Positions 25,472-34,082 of a stretch of 64,000 nucleotides of DNA are shown here, in pieces. The translations under genes and the position numbers were made by a program. The notes beneath the pieces were generated by a model. The model made no database searches. It was not told the DNA's origin and saw only the letters and a program-made list of their open reading frames with translations. Within the stretch, counting starts at the first letter, position 1. Every line of letters begins with the position of its first letter. The DNA comes from Clostridia bacterium (GTDB taxonomy: Bacteria > Bacillota > Clostridia > TANB77 > CAG-508): NCBI GenBank assembly GCA_900770415.1, contig CAAGKN010000004.1:1-64000 (forward strand), read 5' to 3'.

Positions 25472-27514
25472 ATGAAAATAGAAACACAAGAAATGAAATT
25501 AAAAGATGGAATAGAAAAAGAATGGTTAATTACAAATGGGATAGGTGGATATAGCTCTTCTACAATATTTGGGATAAACACAAGAAAATATCATGGGCTA
25601 TTAGTAGCACCGCTTACACCCCCAGCAAGAAGACACTTAACACTTTCAAAACTAGATGAAAGTATAACTATAAACAACAAAAAATATGATTTGTATTCAA
25701 ATATGTGTAGAGATTTTATTTCTTCAGGCTATAAGTATTTAGAGAGCTTTGAAAAAGATTATATTCCAATTTTTACATATAAAGTAAAAGACGTAACTAT
25801 AAAGAAACTTATATGTATGCAATACGGGAAAAATACAGTTTGTGTTTTATATAAAATAGATAATCCAGGAAAACAGGCTAAATTCACAATAACACCAATA
25901 ATAAATTTTAGAGATTTTCATACAATGACAACAAATTGGGAGTTTAATTTAAAACAAAGCATAAAAAGTAAAAAAGTTAAAGTAGAAATAAATGATAAAT
26001 CAGAAACTCCAATATATATGTGTGTATCTGATGGAAATTATATAGAACATTATAACGATGTTTTTAGAAATATGTACTATATAGAGGAAGAAAAAAGAGG
26101 CTTTTTCCCAGAGGAAAATTTATCAGTTCCAGGAAGCTTTGAGATAGATATACCACAAGAATCACATAAAGAAATCTCATTTGTTTGCTCATTAGAGGAA
26201 AACATAGAAGAAATTAATGTAAAAAAAGTAATAAATAAAGAAATTATAAGAATAAATGAATTAATGTATGAGTCTGGAATGATAGCAGAAAAACAAGACA
26301 TGGAAAAATTACCTAAAGAAGAGCTAAAGCAAAGAGAGCTACTTAGAGATTTTATTATAGCAACAGATAATTTTATAGTATATAGACCTAACTTTGGACT
26401 TCATACAATAATTGCAGGATACCCATGGTTTTTGGACTGGGGAAGGGATAGCCTAATTTCATTTGAAGGATTACTATTAGCTACAAAAAGATATGAAATA
26501 GCAAAAGAAGTACTTTTAACAAGCATAAGAGATATAAAATTTGGATTAGTTCCAAATGGATATTCAGGTTATGACAACAGACCTTTATATAATAGTTCAG
26601 ATAGTTCACTATTGCTATTTGAGGCTGTTTATAAATATGCAAGATACACAGGCGATTATAAATTTATAGAAAAAAATATATACGAAAAACTAGTACTAAT
26701 AATAAATAATTATTGCAAAGGAATAGATTTAGACGATAACAACATTTTCTTAGATATAGATGGACTTCTATCGGCTGGAACAGAAAACACACAAAATACA
26801 TGGATGGATGCTAAGTATGGAAACCATTGCTTTACACCAAGAAACGGAAAAACAGTAGAACTAAACAGCTTATGGTATAATGCCTTAAAAATACTAGAAG
26901 AATTAAGTAATAAATTTGGAAATAAAAAAGAAGCAAAAGAATATGCAAAAAAGGCTACTCAGTGTCAAAAAGCATTTATGGAGCAATTCTATAATAAGAA
27001 GAAAAAATGTTTATATGATGTAATTGGAGATACAAAAGTAAGACCAAATCAACTATTTGCAACGGCTCTTAGCCACCCAGTACTAGAACCAAATTCAGAA
27101 ATTGCAAAAAAAATGCTTGAAACAGTTACTAAAAAATTACTTAATAAATATGGATTAAAAACATTAGCCAAAGGTGAAAAAGGTTATGTTGATATTTATG
27201 AGGGGGACGCTTTTAGAAGAGATTCAAGCTATCACCAAGGAATAACATGGCCATGGCTTTTAGGGCTATATTATGACACTTTAAAAAATATGGTCAAAAC
27301 AGAAAAAGATAAAACAAGTAAGAAAGAATTACAAATTAAATTAAATGAATTTATAGAAAATATTACAAAAACATTTACAAAAGAGTTGTATGAAAGAGGA
27401 GCAATAGGAAGCATTGCAGAAATATATGATTCTAAAACTCCATATTTACCAAAAGGAACAATAGCACAAGGATGGAGTGTAGCAGAAATATTTAGAATAA
27501 TAAACAGAATGTAG
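25472..27514 (+). CDS. Glycogen debranching enzyme (amylo-alpha-1,6-glucosidase type)
   Basis: A 680-aa bacterial debranching enzyme. The N-terminal GDE_N domain starts with EWLITNGIGGYSS and NTRKYHGLLVA. The C-terminal (alpha/alpha)6 GDE_C domain has GYPWFLDWGRDSLI near residue 318 and the TWMDAKYG segment near 445, with the catalytic acidic residues expected there. It removes alpha-1,6 branches from glycogen or related glucans. Own ribosome binding site AAAGGAGA; 50 bases after yvcK and 12 before ruvC, so it sits inside the operon although metabolically unrelated. Confidence 0.93.
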   Translation: MKIETQEMKLKDGIEKEWLITNGIGGYSSSTIFGINTRKYHGLLVAPLTPPARRHLTLSKLDESITINNKKYDLYSNMCRDFISSGYKYLESFEKDYIPIFTYKVKDVTIKKLICMQYGKNTVCVLYKIDNPGKQAKFTITPIINFRDFHTMTTNWEFNLKQSIKSKKVKVEINDKSETPIYMCVSDGNYIEHYNDVFRNMYYIEEEKRGFFPEENLSVPGSFEIDIPQESHKEISFVCSLEENIEEINVKKVINKEIIRINELMYESGMIAEKQDMEKLPKEELKQRELLRDFIIATDNFIVYRPNFGLHTIIAGYPWFLDWGRDSLISFEGLLLATKRYEIAKEVLLTSIRDIKFGLVPNGYSGYDNRPLYNSSDSSLLLFEAVYKYARYTGDYKFIEKNIYEKLVLIINNYCKGIDLDDNNIFLDIDGLLSAGTENTQNTWMDAKYGNHCFTPRNGKTVELNSLWYNALKILEELSNKFGNKKEAKEYAKKATQCQKAFMEQFYNKKKKCLYDVIGDTKVRPNQLFATALSHPVLEPNSEIAKKMLETVTKKLLNKYGLKTLAKGEKGYVDIYEGDAFRRDSSYHQGITWPWLLGLYYDTLKNMVKTEKDKTSKKELQIKLNEFIENITKTFTKELYERGAIGSIAEIYDSKTPYLPKGTIAQGWSVAEIFRIINRM

Positions 27515-27526
27515 AAGAGGTAATAA

Positions 27527-28012
27527 ATGAGAATATTAGGAATCGACCCAGGATTTGCAATAACTGGATATAGTATAATAGATTATCAAGGAAACAAATT
27601 TAAACTAATAGATAGTGGAGCTGTTACAACAAAGGCAGGAGAATCGTTCCCACTAAGACTTACAAAAATATATGATGATTTATCAATGATAATAGATGAA
27701 TATAAGCCAGATGCAATATCGGTAGAGGAATTATTTTTCAATAATAATGTAAAAACTGCAATAAACGTAGCACAGGCAAGAGGAGTAGTATTAGTAGTTG
27801 GATGTCAAAAACAAATACCAACTTATGAATATACACCACTTCAAATAAAACAAGCAGTAGCGGGGTATGGAAGAGCAGATAAAATACAAGTGCAAAAAAT
27901 GGTAAAAGCAATATTAAATGTAGAAAAATTACCTAAATTAGATGACACAACAGACAGCATGGCAGCAGCAATTTGTCATGCACATAGTGCTAGGTTTTCA
28001 GAAAAATTGTAA
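27527..28012 (+). CDS. ruvC: Holliday junction resolvase RuvC
   Basis: RuvC is the homodimeric nuclease that cuts Holliday junctions. The 161-aa protein begins with RILGIDPGFAITGY (first catalytic Asp) and has SVEELFFNNNVKTA (catalytic Glu), QIKQAVAGYGRADK and the C-terminal DDTTDSMAAAICHAH with the last catalytic Asp residues. ruvA and ruvB do not follow; holA is next after a repeat element. Confidence 0.97.
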   Translation: MRILGIDPGFAITGYSIIDYQGNKFKLIDSGAVTTKAGESFPLRLTKIYDDLSMIIDEYKPDAISVEELFFNNNVKTAINVAQARGVVLVVGCQKQIPTYEYTPLQIKQAVAGYGRADKIQVQKMVKAILNVEKLPKLDDTTDSMAAAICHAHSARFSEKL

Positions 28013-28016
28013 TAAA

Positions 28017-28133
28017 ACAAATGAAAAGCAGCATCTTGCACATTTTAATTCAATCGTAAAATCCTCAACGTACAGCGTACGCCTCCGGTTTTACTCATTC
28101 ATTAAAATGCACAATATACTACTTTTGATTTGT
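28017..28133. repeat. MITE-like inverted-repeat element between ruvC and holA
   Basis: A 117-bp imperfect palindrome. The left arm from 28017 (ACAAATGAAAAGCAGC...CATTTTAAT) pairs with the right arm ending at 28133 (ATTAAAATGC...TTTTGATTTGT). The centre is GC-rich (ACGTACAGCGTACGCCTCCGG) and unlike the flanks. There is no open frame. It looks like a nonautonomous mobile element inserted within the operon. Confidence 0.7.
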
Positions 28134-28153
28134 CTCATAAAATTGGAGGTATA

Positions 28154-29170
28154 ATGACAGTAGAAAATTTAGAAAAAGAATTAAAACAAGAAAAATTACA
28201 TAGCGTATATCTATTTTATGGTGAAGAAACATACCTTTTAGAAAATGCAGTAAAAAAAATAAAAAAGATATTTGGAGATTTAATATTAGGAATAAACTAT
28301 ATACAAATAAATGAAACAAATGTAAATGGATTAATTTCGGATATAGAAACTCCTGCGTTTGGATATGATAAAAAATTAATAATAGTTAAAAATTCAGGTA
28401 TATTAAAAAAAGAGAGAAAATCAAACACGAAATCAAATACAGATTTACAAAAAAAGATTAGTGAATATATAAAAGAAAATATAAAAACAATAAACCAAAC
28501 AACAGTGCTAATTTTTATAGAAGAAGAACTTATTAAATGTGACCTTACAAATACTATTCAAGAACTTGGAGAAGTATGCAATTTTGAAAGACTAAAACCA
28601 ATAGAATTAAAAAAGAGACTAAAAGCAATTTGTAATATGTACCAAGTAAATGTAGATGAAAATACATTGCAATATTTTATTGAAACATGCGGTACAAATA
28701 TGCAGGTACTAATAAATGAAATAAGAAAACTTATAGAATATGAAGGCAAAAATGGAACAATAAAAAAAGAAGACATAGATAAATTATCAATTAAAGAACT
28801 TGAAAGTAGAATATTTGATTTAACAGACAATTTAGGGAAAAGAGATATTACAAAAGCCTTAGAAATGTTAAAAGAATTGCTATATAATAAGGAACCAATA
28901 CAAAAAATATTAGTTACATTATATAATCATTTAAAAAAATTATATATTGTAAAACTTGCAGAAGAGTATAATAAAAATATTTCTGAAAGCTTAAAATTAA
29001 AAGCAAATCAGATGTTTTTAGTAACAAAATATAAGAAACAAGCAGAGTTTTTTAAAACAAAAGAATTAAGAAAAATATTGCAAGAATTAATAGATTTAGA
29101 TTATAATTATAAAAATGGTTTAATAGATATAAATATTGGATTAGAAGCAATACTTTGTAGATATTGCTAA
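28154..29170 (+). CDS. holA: DNA polymerase III delta subunit
   Basis: HolA opens the beta clamp within the clamp-loader complex. The 338-aa protein has the N-terminal VYLFYGEETYLLENA Walker A-like region, VLIFIEEE and a C-terminal helical domain with LYNHLKKLYIVKLAEE, all typical of Firmicute delta subunits. I start it at ATG 28154 behind TTGGAGG; an in-frame ATG at 28130 is inside the repeat element. Confidence 0.92.
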   Translation: MTVENLEKELKQEKLHSVYLFYGEETYLLENAVKKIKKIFGDLILGINYIQINETNVNGLISDIETPAFGYDKKLIIVKNSGILKKERKSNTKSNTDLQKKISEYIKENIKTINQTTVLIFIEEELIKCDLTNTIQELGEVCNFERLKPIELKKRLKAICNMYQVNVDENTLQYFIETCGTNMQVLINEIRKLIEYEGKNGTIKKEDIDKLSIKELESRIFDLTDNLGKRDITKALEMLKELLYNKEPIQKILVTLYNHLKKLYIVKLAEEYNKNISESLKLKANQMFLVTKYKKQAEFFKTKELRKILQELIDLDYNYKNGLIDINIGLEAILCRYC

Positions 29171-29185
29171 AAAGGATGTGGAATA

Positions 29186-29371
29186 ATGAAATTTTTATTT
29201 GGACTAGGAATTATAATTGCAACTTTTGGAGTGATTTTAATATATGATGCAAGACCAATTACAAAAAAGATGTTTAGCTTTGGAGATCAAAATGATGGGG
29301 CATTAGGCTTAAAAATAACAGGCTTTTTGATTACAATAATAGGAATGATTTTGGCATATTGTAATGTATAA
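29186..29371 (+). CDS. Small two-helix membrane protein
   Basis: A 61-aa protein with hydrophobic segments at residues 2-20 and 41-59 separated by a conserved-looking DARPITKKMFSFGDQND loop. Ribosome binding site AAGGATGTGG precedes ATG 29186, 15 bases after holA. Small proteins of this form are found in many Clostridia, without known function. I see no terminator between it and the T-box promoter. Confidence 0.65.
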   Translation: MKFLFGLGIIIATFGVILIYDARPITKKMFSFGDQNDGALGLKITGFLITIIGMILAYCNV

Positions 29372-29404
29372 AACATTGAATAGCAATTAAATATATAATT
29401 TTGG

Positions 29405-29433
29405 TTGATTTTTTTTTATAAATATGTTATTAT
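29405..29433 (+). promoter_or_regulatory. Promoter of the valS T-box leader
   Basis: TTGATT (29405-29410), 17 bases, TATTAT (29428-29433). Confidence 0.6.
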
Positions 29434-29444
29434 ATATACCATAT

Positions 29445-29698
29445 TGAAAAAACTATGAAAAAGAGGAGTAAGGTTTACACCATTTTAAAGAGAAAAGAAG
29501 TCACCGGCTGAGAGCTTCTTAAAAATAAGAGAACCTGAAGGTAGCTTTGGAGTTGATTACTTGAAACAATAGTAAAGTAATTCGTAAATCTGCGTTAAAG
29601 ATAAAAGAGATATATAAAATCGTTTTAAAATTATTTTGTATAAATTAGGTGGTACCACGTTTTAAAAATCGTCCTATGTAATAGGACGATTTTTTTGT
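29445..29698 (+). promoter_or_regulatory. T-box riboswitch (Val) controlling valS
   Basis: The conserved T-box sequence AGGTGGTACCACG lies at 29649-29661, followed by a terminator hairpin (AAATCGTCCTAT and ATAGGACGATTTTTTT, about 29665-29697). Stem I elements lie around 29460-29560. A GTA triplet at 29541-29543, in a GAAGGTAGC context, is a candidate valine specifier. Uncharged tRNA-Val pairing with the T-box would form the antiterminator and allow valS expression. The specifier assignment is an inference. Confidence 0.88.
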
Positions 29699-29762
29699 AG
29701 GGATTGATTAGTTACAATATCTCAATAAAGTGTATAGCCTAAAATTAAAAGGAGGAAAAAGT

Positions 29763-32405
29763 ATGTGCGAAAAATGCAATCACAATTTAGATGGCAAATA
29801 TGAGCCAGATAAATTTGAAGACGAAATCTATAAAAATTGGGAGGATAAGGGTTACTTTAAACCAAGCGGAGACAAAACAAAAGAAAGTTATTGTATAATG
29901 ATGCCACCCCCAAACGTTACAGGTAAACTTCACATGGGACATGCATTAGATGGAACTTTGCAAGATATATTAATTAGATATAAAAGAATGCAAGGATTTA
30001 ATACATTATGGCTTCCTGGAACAGATCATGCAGCAATATCAACAGAAGTAAAAATAATTGAAAAACTAAAAGAAGAAGGAATTGACAAGCATGATTTAGG
30101 AAGAGAAAAATTCCTAGAAAGAGCATGGCAATGGACAGAAGAATATGGAGGAACAATAGTAAAACAACAAAAAAAATTGGGTTGTAGTGCTGATTGGAGT
30201 AGGGCAAGATTTACAATGGATGAAGGACTATCTAAAGCAGTTTTAGTAGTATTTAAAAAATTATATGACAAAGGTTATATATATAAAGGAAAAAGAATGA
30301 TAAATTGGTGTCCATGTTGTAATACATCTATTTCTGATGCGGAAGTAGATTATGAAGAAGAACCAACACACTTATGGCATATAAAATATAAAGTTGTTGG
30401 AGAAGATAGATACTTAACAGTTGCAACAACAAGACCTGAAACAATGCTTGGAGATACTGCTGTTGCTGTTCATCCAGATGACGAAAGATATAAAGATTTA
30501 GTAGGTAAAAAATGTATTTTACCAATTATGAATAAAGAAATTCCAATAATTGCAGATGAATTTGTAGAAATGGACTTTGGAACTGGATGTGTTAAAATTA
30601 CACCTGCACATGATCCAAATGACTATCAAGCAGCCTTGTCACACAATCTAGAAATAATAGAAGTTTTTGACGAAAATTTCAAAATGGGAGATTTATGCGA
30701 AGAATATAAAGGAATGGATTTGCTAGAAGCAAGAAAAGCAATAGTAAATAAATTAAGAGAATTAGGAAATTTAGTAAAAATAGAAGACTATACTCATAAC
30801 GTTGGGAAACATGAGAGATGCAGAGCTACAGTAGAGCCAAAAATATCAGATCAATGGTTTGTTTCTATGAAAGAAATGGCAAAACCTGCAATAGAAGCTG
30901 TAAAAAATGGAGATACAAGATTTGTACCACAAAAATTTGAAAAAACATATTTTAATTGGCTTAACAACATTCAAGATTGGTGTATTTCACGTCAAATATG
31001 GTGGGGACATCAAATACCAGCATATTACTGTGATGAATGTGGACATATAAATGTAGATATAACAAAACCAGAAAAATGCGAAAAGTGCGGAAGCACTAAG
31101 CTAACACAAGACCCAGATACATTAGATACATGGTTTAGTAGTGCTTTATGGCCATTTTCAACACTAGGTTGGCCAGAAGAAACAGAAGATTTTAAAACAT
31201 TTTTCCCAACAAATACATTAGTAACAGGTTATGATATTATATTCTTCTGGGTTGTAAGAATGATGTTCTCAAGCCTTGAACAAACAGGAAAAGTGCCATT
31301 TAAGGACGTTCTTATGCATGGTATTGTAAGAGATAGTCAAGGAAGAAAAATGTCTAAAAGTTTAGGAAATGGAATAGATCCATTAGAAATAATAGATAAG
31401 TACTCAGCAGATGCATTAAGATTTTCTTTAATTTCTGGAACAACAGCTGGAAACGATATGAGATTTATGCCAGAAAAACTAGAGGCAGCAAGCAACTTTG
31501 CAAACAAAGTATGGAATGCAGCAAAATTTGTTCTTATGAATTTAGAAGACTATGATAAGAACAACGAAAAAACAGAATTGTGTATAGAAGATAAATGGAT
31601 TTTATCTAAATTAAATACATTAATAGCAGAAGTAAAAGTAAATATGGACAATTATGATTTAGGAGTAGCATTAGATAAAATATACACATTTATTTGGAAT
31701 GAATTCTGCGATTGGTATATAGAAATTGTGAAAACAAGATTATATAACAAAGAAAATGCAACAAGAAAAACAGCACAATATGTATTAAATAAAGTACTAG
31801 GAGATTCATTAAAATTACTACATCCATTTATGCCATTTGTTACAGAGAAAATCTATAAAGAATTGTACAATAATGACGAAAGTATAATGATATCAACATA
31901 TCCAGAATATTCAAAAGATTTAGAATTTAAAGATGAAGAACAAGCAGTAGAAGAGTTGAAGGAAGTAATTACAGGAATAAGAAATGCAAGAGCTAAAATG
32001 AATGTACATCCATCTAAAAAATCTAAACTAATATTTGTAACTAAAAAATATACAGATATTATAAAAGAATCAGAAGAATTCTTAAAAAAATTAGGATTTG
32101 GAGAAGAGATAGAAATTAGAGAAAACAAAGAAAATATACCACAAAATGCAGTAAGTATTGTTTCTTCTAATTTGGAACTATTTATTCCTTTTGAAGATTT
32201 AGTAGATATAAAAGAAGAAATAGAAAGATTAGAAAAAGAAAAAGCAAAAGTATTAGTAGAAAAAGAAAAGACAGATAAAATGCTTTCAAATCCAGGATTT
32301 GTTGCAAAAGCACCAGCAGCAAAAGTAGAAGAAGAAAAAGTAAAACAAGCAAAATTCAACGAAATGATAAAAACAATAGAGGAAAGAATAGCAGGCTTGA
32401 AATAG
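29763..32405 (+). CDS. valS: Valyl-tRNA synthetase
   Basis: ValS charges tRNA-Val. The 880-aa protein has the HIGH-type KLHMGHALDG near residue 50, the CP1 editing domain with TTRPETMLGDTAVAVHP, zinc-knuckle cysteines (CDECGHIN and CEKCGS), the KMSKS motif (RKMSKSLGNG) and a C-terminal coiled coil. Start ATG 29763 follows AAAGGAGG; an in-frame ATG at 29730 has no ribosome binding site. Controlled by the T-box upstream. Confidence 0.98.
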   Translation: MCEKCNHNLDGKYEPDKFEDEIYKNWEDKGYFKPSGDKTKESYCIMMPPPNVTGKLHMGHALDGTLQDILIRYKRMQGFNTLWLPGTDHAAISTEVKIIEKLKEEGIDKHDLGREKFLERAWQWTEEYGGTIVKQQKKLGCSADWSRARFTMDEGLSKAVLVVFKKLYDKGYIYKGKRMINWCPCCNTSISDAEVDYEEEPTHLWHIKYKVVGEDRYLTVATTRPETMLGDTAVAVHPDDERYKDLVGKKCILPIMNKEIPIIADEFVEMDFGTGCVKITPAHDPNDYQAALSHNLEIIEVFDENFKMGDLCEEYKGMDLLEARKAIVNKLRELGNLVKIEDYTHNVGKHERCRATVEPKISDQWFVSMKEMAKPAIEAVKNGDTRFVPQKFEKTYFNWLNNIQDWCISRQIWWGHQIPAYYCDECGHINVDITKPEKCEKCGSTKLTQDPDTLDTWFSSALWPFSTLGWPEETEDFKTFFPTNTLVTGYDIIFFWVVRMMFSSLEQTGKVPFKDVLMHGIVRDSQGRKMSKSLGNGIDPLEIIDKYSADALRFSLISGTTAGNDMRFMPEKLEAASNFANKVWNAAKFVLMNLEDYDKNNEKTELCIEDKWILSKLNTLIAEVKVNMDNYDLGVALDKIYTFIWNEFCDWYIEIVKTRLYNKENATRKTAQYVLNKVLGDSLKLLHPFMPFVTEKIYKELYNNDESIMISTYPEYSKDLEFKDEEQAVEELKEVITGIRNARAKMNVHPSKKSKLIFVTKKYTDIIKESEEFLKKLGFGEEIEIRENKENIPQNAVSIVSSNLELFIPFEDLVDIKEEIERLEKEKAKVLVEKEKTDKMLSNPGFVAKAPAAKVEEEKVKQAKFNEMIKTIEERIAGLK

Positions 32406-32411
32406 CAAATG

Positions 32412-32440
32412 TTGAAAATTATGTAAATATGTGCTAAAAT
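32412..32440 (+). promoter_or_regulatory. Promoter of the orphan gene at 32.5 kb
   Basis: TTGAAA (32412-32417), 17 bases, TAAAAT (32435-32440) with TGC before it (extended -10). No terminator is visible after valS. Confidence 0.65.
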
Positions 32441-32487
32441 ATAATTATGTACTAAATGTGCATAATTATATTAAAGGAGAGATCCAC

Positions 32488-32805
32488 ATGATTAAAAGGT
32501 TGGCAGAAAAGAAGTTCTCAGACAATACCGATTACTGGATGTTAAATGAAACATTCAATGAATTGGCAAACCAAGCAACAGTTCGGCTGACAGATGAAGG
32601 ACTTGTAGAGCTTTCCTTCGAAGACGAATGCAATACAAAAATTGCATTAAAATTCGGAGAAAAAATCTTTGGCCCTTGCACCAAAACCGGAGTAACAAAA
32701 ACAATCGCATTTACGCAGGTTGCTTATGTTATTAAAAGCGACAAAAAGGTGTATGAAGCCGACACAGTAAGGAAAACTTACTATAAAGACTGCGAAATCC
32801 TTTAA
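32488..32805 (+). CDS. Orphan 105-aa protein of atypical composition, with in-frame CGG
   Basis: A small soluble alpha/beta protein without recognised domains or membrane segments; two Cys (FEDEC, FGPC). Start ATG 32488 follows AAAGGAGAG; an in-frame ATG at 32431 overlaps the -10 box. It has its own promoter and terminator. Codons CGG, CTG, TCC, GGC, TGC, ACC and ATC are frequent here, unlike the neighbours, suggesting acquired DNA. The CGG at 32584-32586 (codon 33) is in the zero frame; a +1 shift there gives GGC TGA, an immediate stop. In composition and organisation it resembles the orphan at 14114, but I see no sequence similarity between them. Confidence 0.7.
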   Translation: MIKRLAEKKFSDNTDYWMLNETFNELANQATVRLTDEGLVELSFEDECNTKIALKFGEKIFGPCTKTGVTKTIAFTQVAYVIKSDKKVYEADTVRKTYYKDCEIL

Positions 32806-32807
32806 GA

Positions 32808-32848
32808 AGAAAAGAGGAATAAGGAAACTTATTTCCTCTTTCTTTTAT
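32808..32848 (+). terminator. Terminator after the 32.5 kb orphan
   Basis: AAGAGGAATAAG and CTTATTTCCTCTT form a bulged stem with a GAAA loop, followed by TCTTTTATT. Confidence 0.8.
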
Positions 32849-32910
32849 TGCTACTTTGTTTTGCGAATAAATTCTTAATATTAAGCATAAATTTAATCGA
32901 GGTGAATCAA

Positions 32911-33300
32911 ATGGTTAAGGTATCTGAAAATATGAATGAAAATAATATTATAAAAATATTAAAAGGAAGTGCAATCTCAATTATAATTACACTAATTGGT
33001 TTGTTAATTTATTCAATAATACTTAGCTATACAAGCGTTACAGAGACCACAATGCCAGTAACAATAATTATTATAAGTGCTATAAGCATATTAATTGGAA
33101 GCACATTAAGCACTTCTAATATAAAAAAGAATGGAATATTAAATGGAATTCTTGTAGGTGGAATATATATTGCTATACTATATATATTGTCTAGTTTAAT
33201 AACAGGAAATTTCTCATTAAATGTTAACTCTATAATCATGATAATAGCAAGTGTATTAACAGGAGCATTAGGAGGAATAATAGGAGTAAACAAAAAATAA
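32911..33300 (+). CDS. TIGR04086-family (YrzE-like) small membrane protein
   Basis: A 129-aa protein with four membrane helices (about residues 17-37, 45-65, 75-97 and 105-127) and a short charged N-terminus. The helix pattern and Gly-rich C-terminal LGGIIGVNKK match the TIGR04086/DUF3792 family, which is often near secDF and yajC in Clostridia, as here. Start ATG 32911 follows GAGGTGAATC. Function unknown. Confidence 0.75.
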   Translation: MVKVSENMNENNIIKILKGSAISIIITLIGLLIYSIILSYTSVTETTMPVTIIIISAISILIGSTLSTSNIKKNGILNGILVGGIYIAILYILSSLITGNFSLNVNSIIMIIASVLTGALGGIIGVNKK

Positions 33301-33328
33301 ATTGTAATTTGCTTGGCAAATTACAATT
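33300..33328 (+). terminator. Hairpin after the TIGR04086-family gene
   Basis: AATTGTAATTTG and CAAATTACAATT form a perfect 12-bp stem with a five-base loop. The T run is weak, so termination may be partial. The AAATTGTAATTT motif recurs elsewhere in the window (about 38003, 42655, 45410 and 52195). Confidence 0.6.
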
Positions 33329-33341
33329 TATAAAAAAACTG

Positions 33342-33370
33342 TTGATATTTTTACTCCTTTAATATACAAT
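33342..33370 (+). promoter_or_regulatory. Promoter of the HD-secD-secF operon
   Basis: TTGATA (33342-33347), 17 bases, TACAAT (33365-33370). Confidence 0.6.
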
Positions 33371-33410
33371 AAAAATGTTATAAAATACAATATTAATGGA
33401 GGTGTTGAAT

Positions 33411-34070
33411 TTGACAACATTAGAAGACGTGAAGAGTAATCCAGAAGTTCAAGAGCTAGTAATTGGTGCTCAAAAACAATTAGATGCACTAGGATATACA
33501 GAGCATTCGGTAAGACATGTTAGTATAGTATCAAACAGAGCAGGAAGAATTTTAGAAACATTGCAATATGATAAACACAGAATAGAACTTGCAAAAATTG
33601 CAGGATATTTACATGATATAGGAAATGGAATAAATAGAGTAGATCATGCACATACGGGAGCGATATTGGCATATCAAATATTAAAAGATATGGGAATGGA
33701 TTTAAAAGATAGAACAGAAATAATGTCTGCAATAGGAAACCATGATGAGCAAACAGGAACAGCTGTTAGTGACATATCTGCAGCATTAATACTTGCGGAC
33801 AAGTCTGATGTACATAGAGATAGAGTAGTAAACAAAAATATGGCAACTTTTGATATACATGATAGAGTAAACTATGCTGTAACAAATGCAGACTTAGTGG
33901 TAAACAATAAAGAAAAGAAAATAACATTAGATTTAACAATAGATAATCATATTTGTCCAGTGCTAGACTATTTTGAAATATTTATGGATAGAACCATGAT
34001 GAGTAAATATGCAGCAAAATATTTACAAGTTTGGTTTGAATTGATTATAAACGGTACAAAATTTTTATAG
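33411..34070 (+). CDS. HD-domain phosphohydrolase
   Basis: A 219-aa metal-dependent phosphohydrolase with HSVRHV near residue 31, the HD doublet in YLHDIGNG near 67, DHAHTGA near 81 and LADKSDVHRDRV near 130. The substrate, possibly a nucleotide, is unknown. The best start is TTG 33411, correctly spaced from GGAGGTG (33399-33405); the ATG at 33396 overlaps that ribosome binding site. It heads an operon with secD and secF, a common arrangement in Clostridia. Confidence 0.85.
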   Translation: MTTLEDVKSNPEVQELVIGAQKQLDALGYTEHSVRHVSIVSNRAGRILETLQYDKHRIELAKIAGYLHDIGNGINRVDHAHTGAILAYQILKDMGMDLKDRTEIMSAIGNHDEQTGTAVSDISAALILADKSDVHRDRVVNKNMATFDIHDRVNYAVTNADLVVNNKEKKITLDLTIDNHICPVLDYFEIFMDRTMMSKYAAKYLQVWFELIINGTKFL

Positions 34071-34082
34071 GAGGAATTTAAA

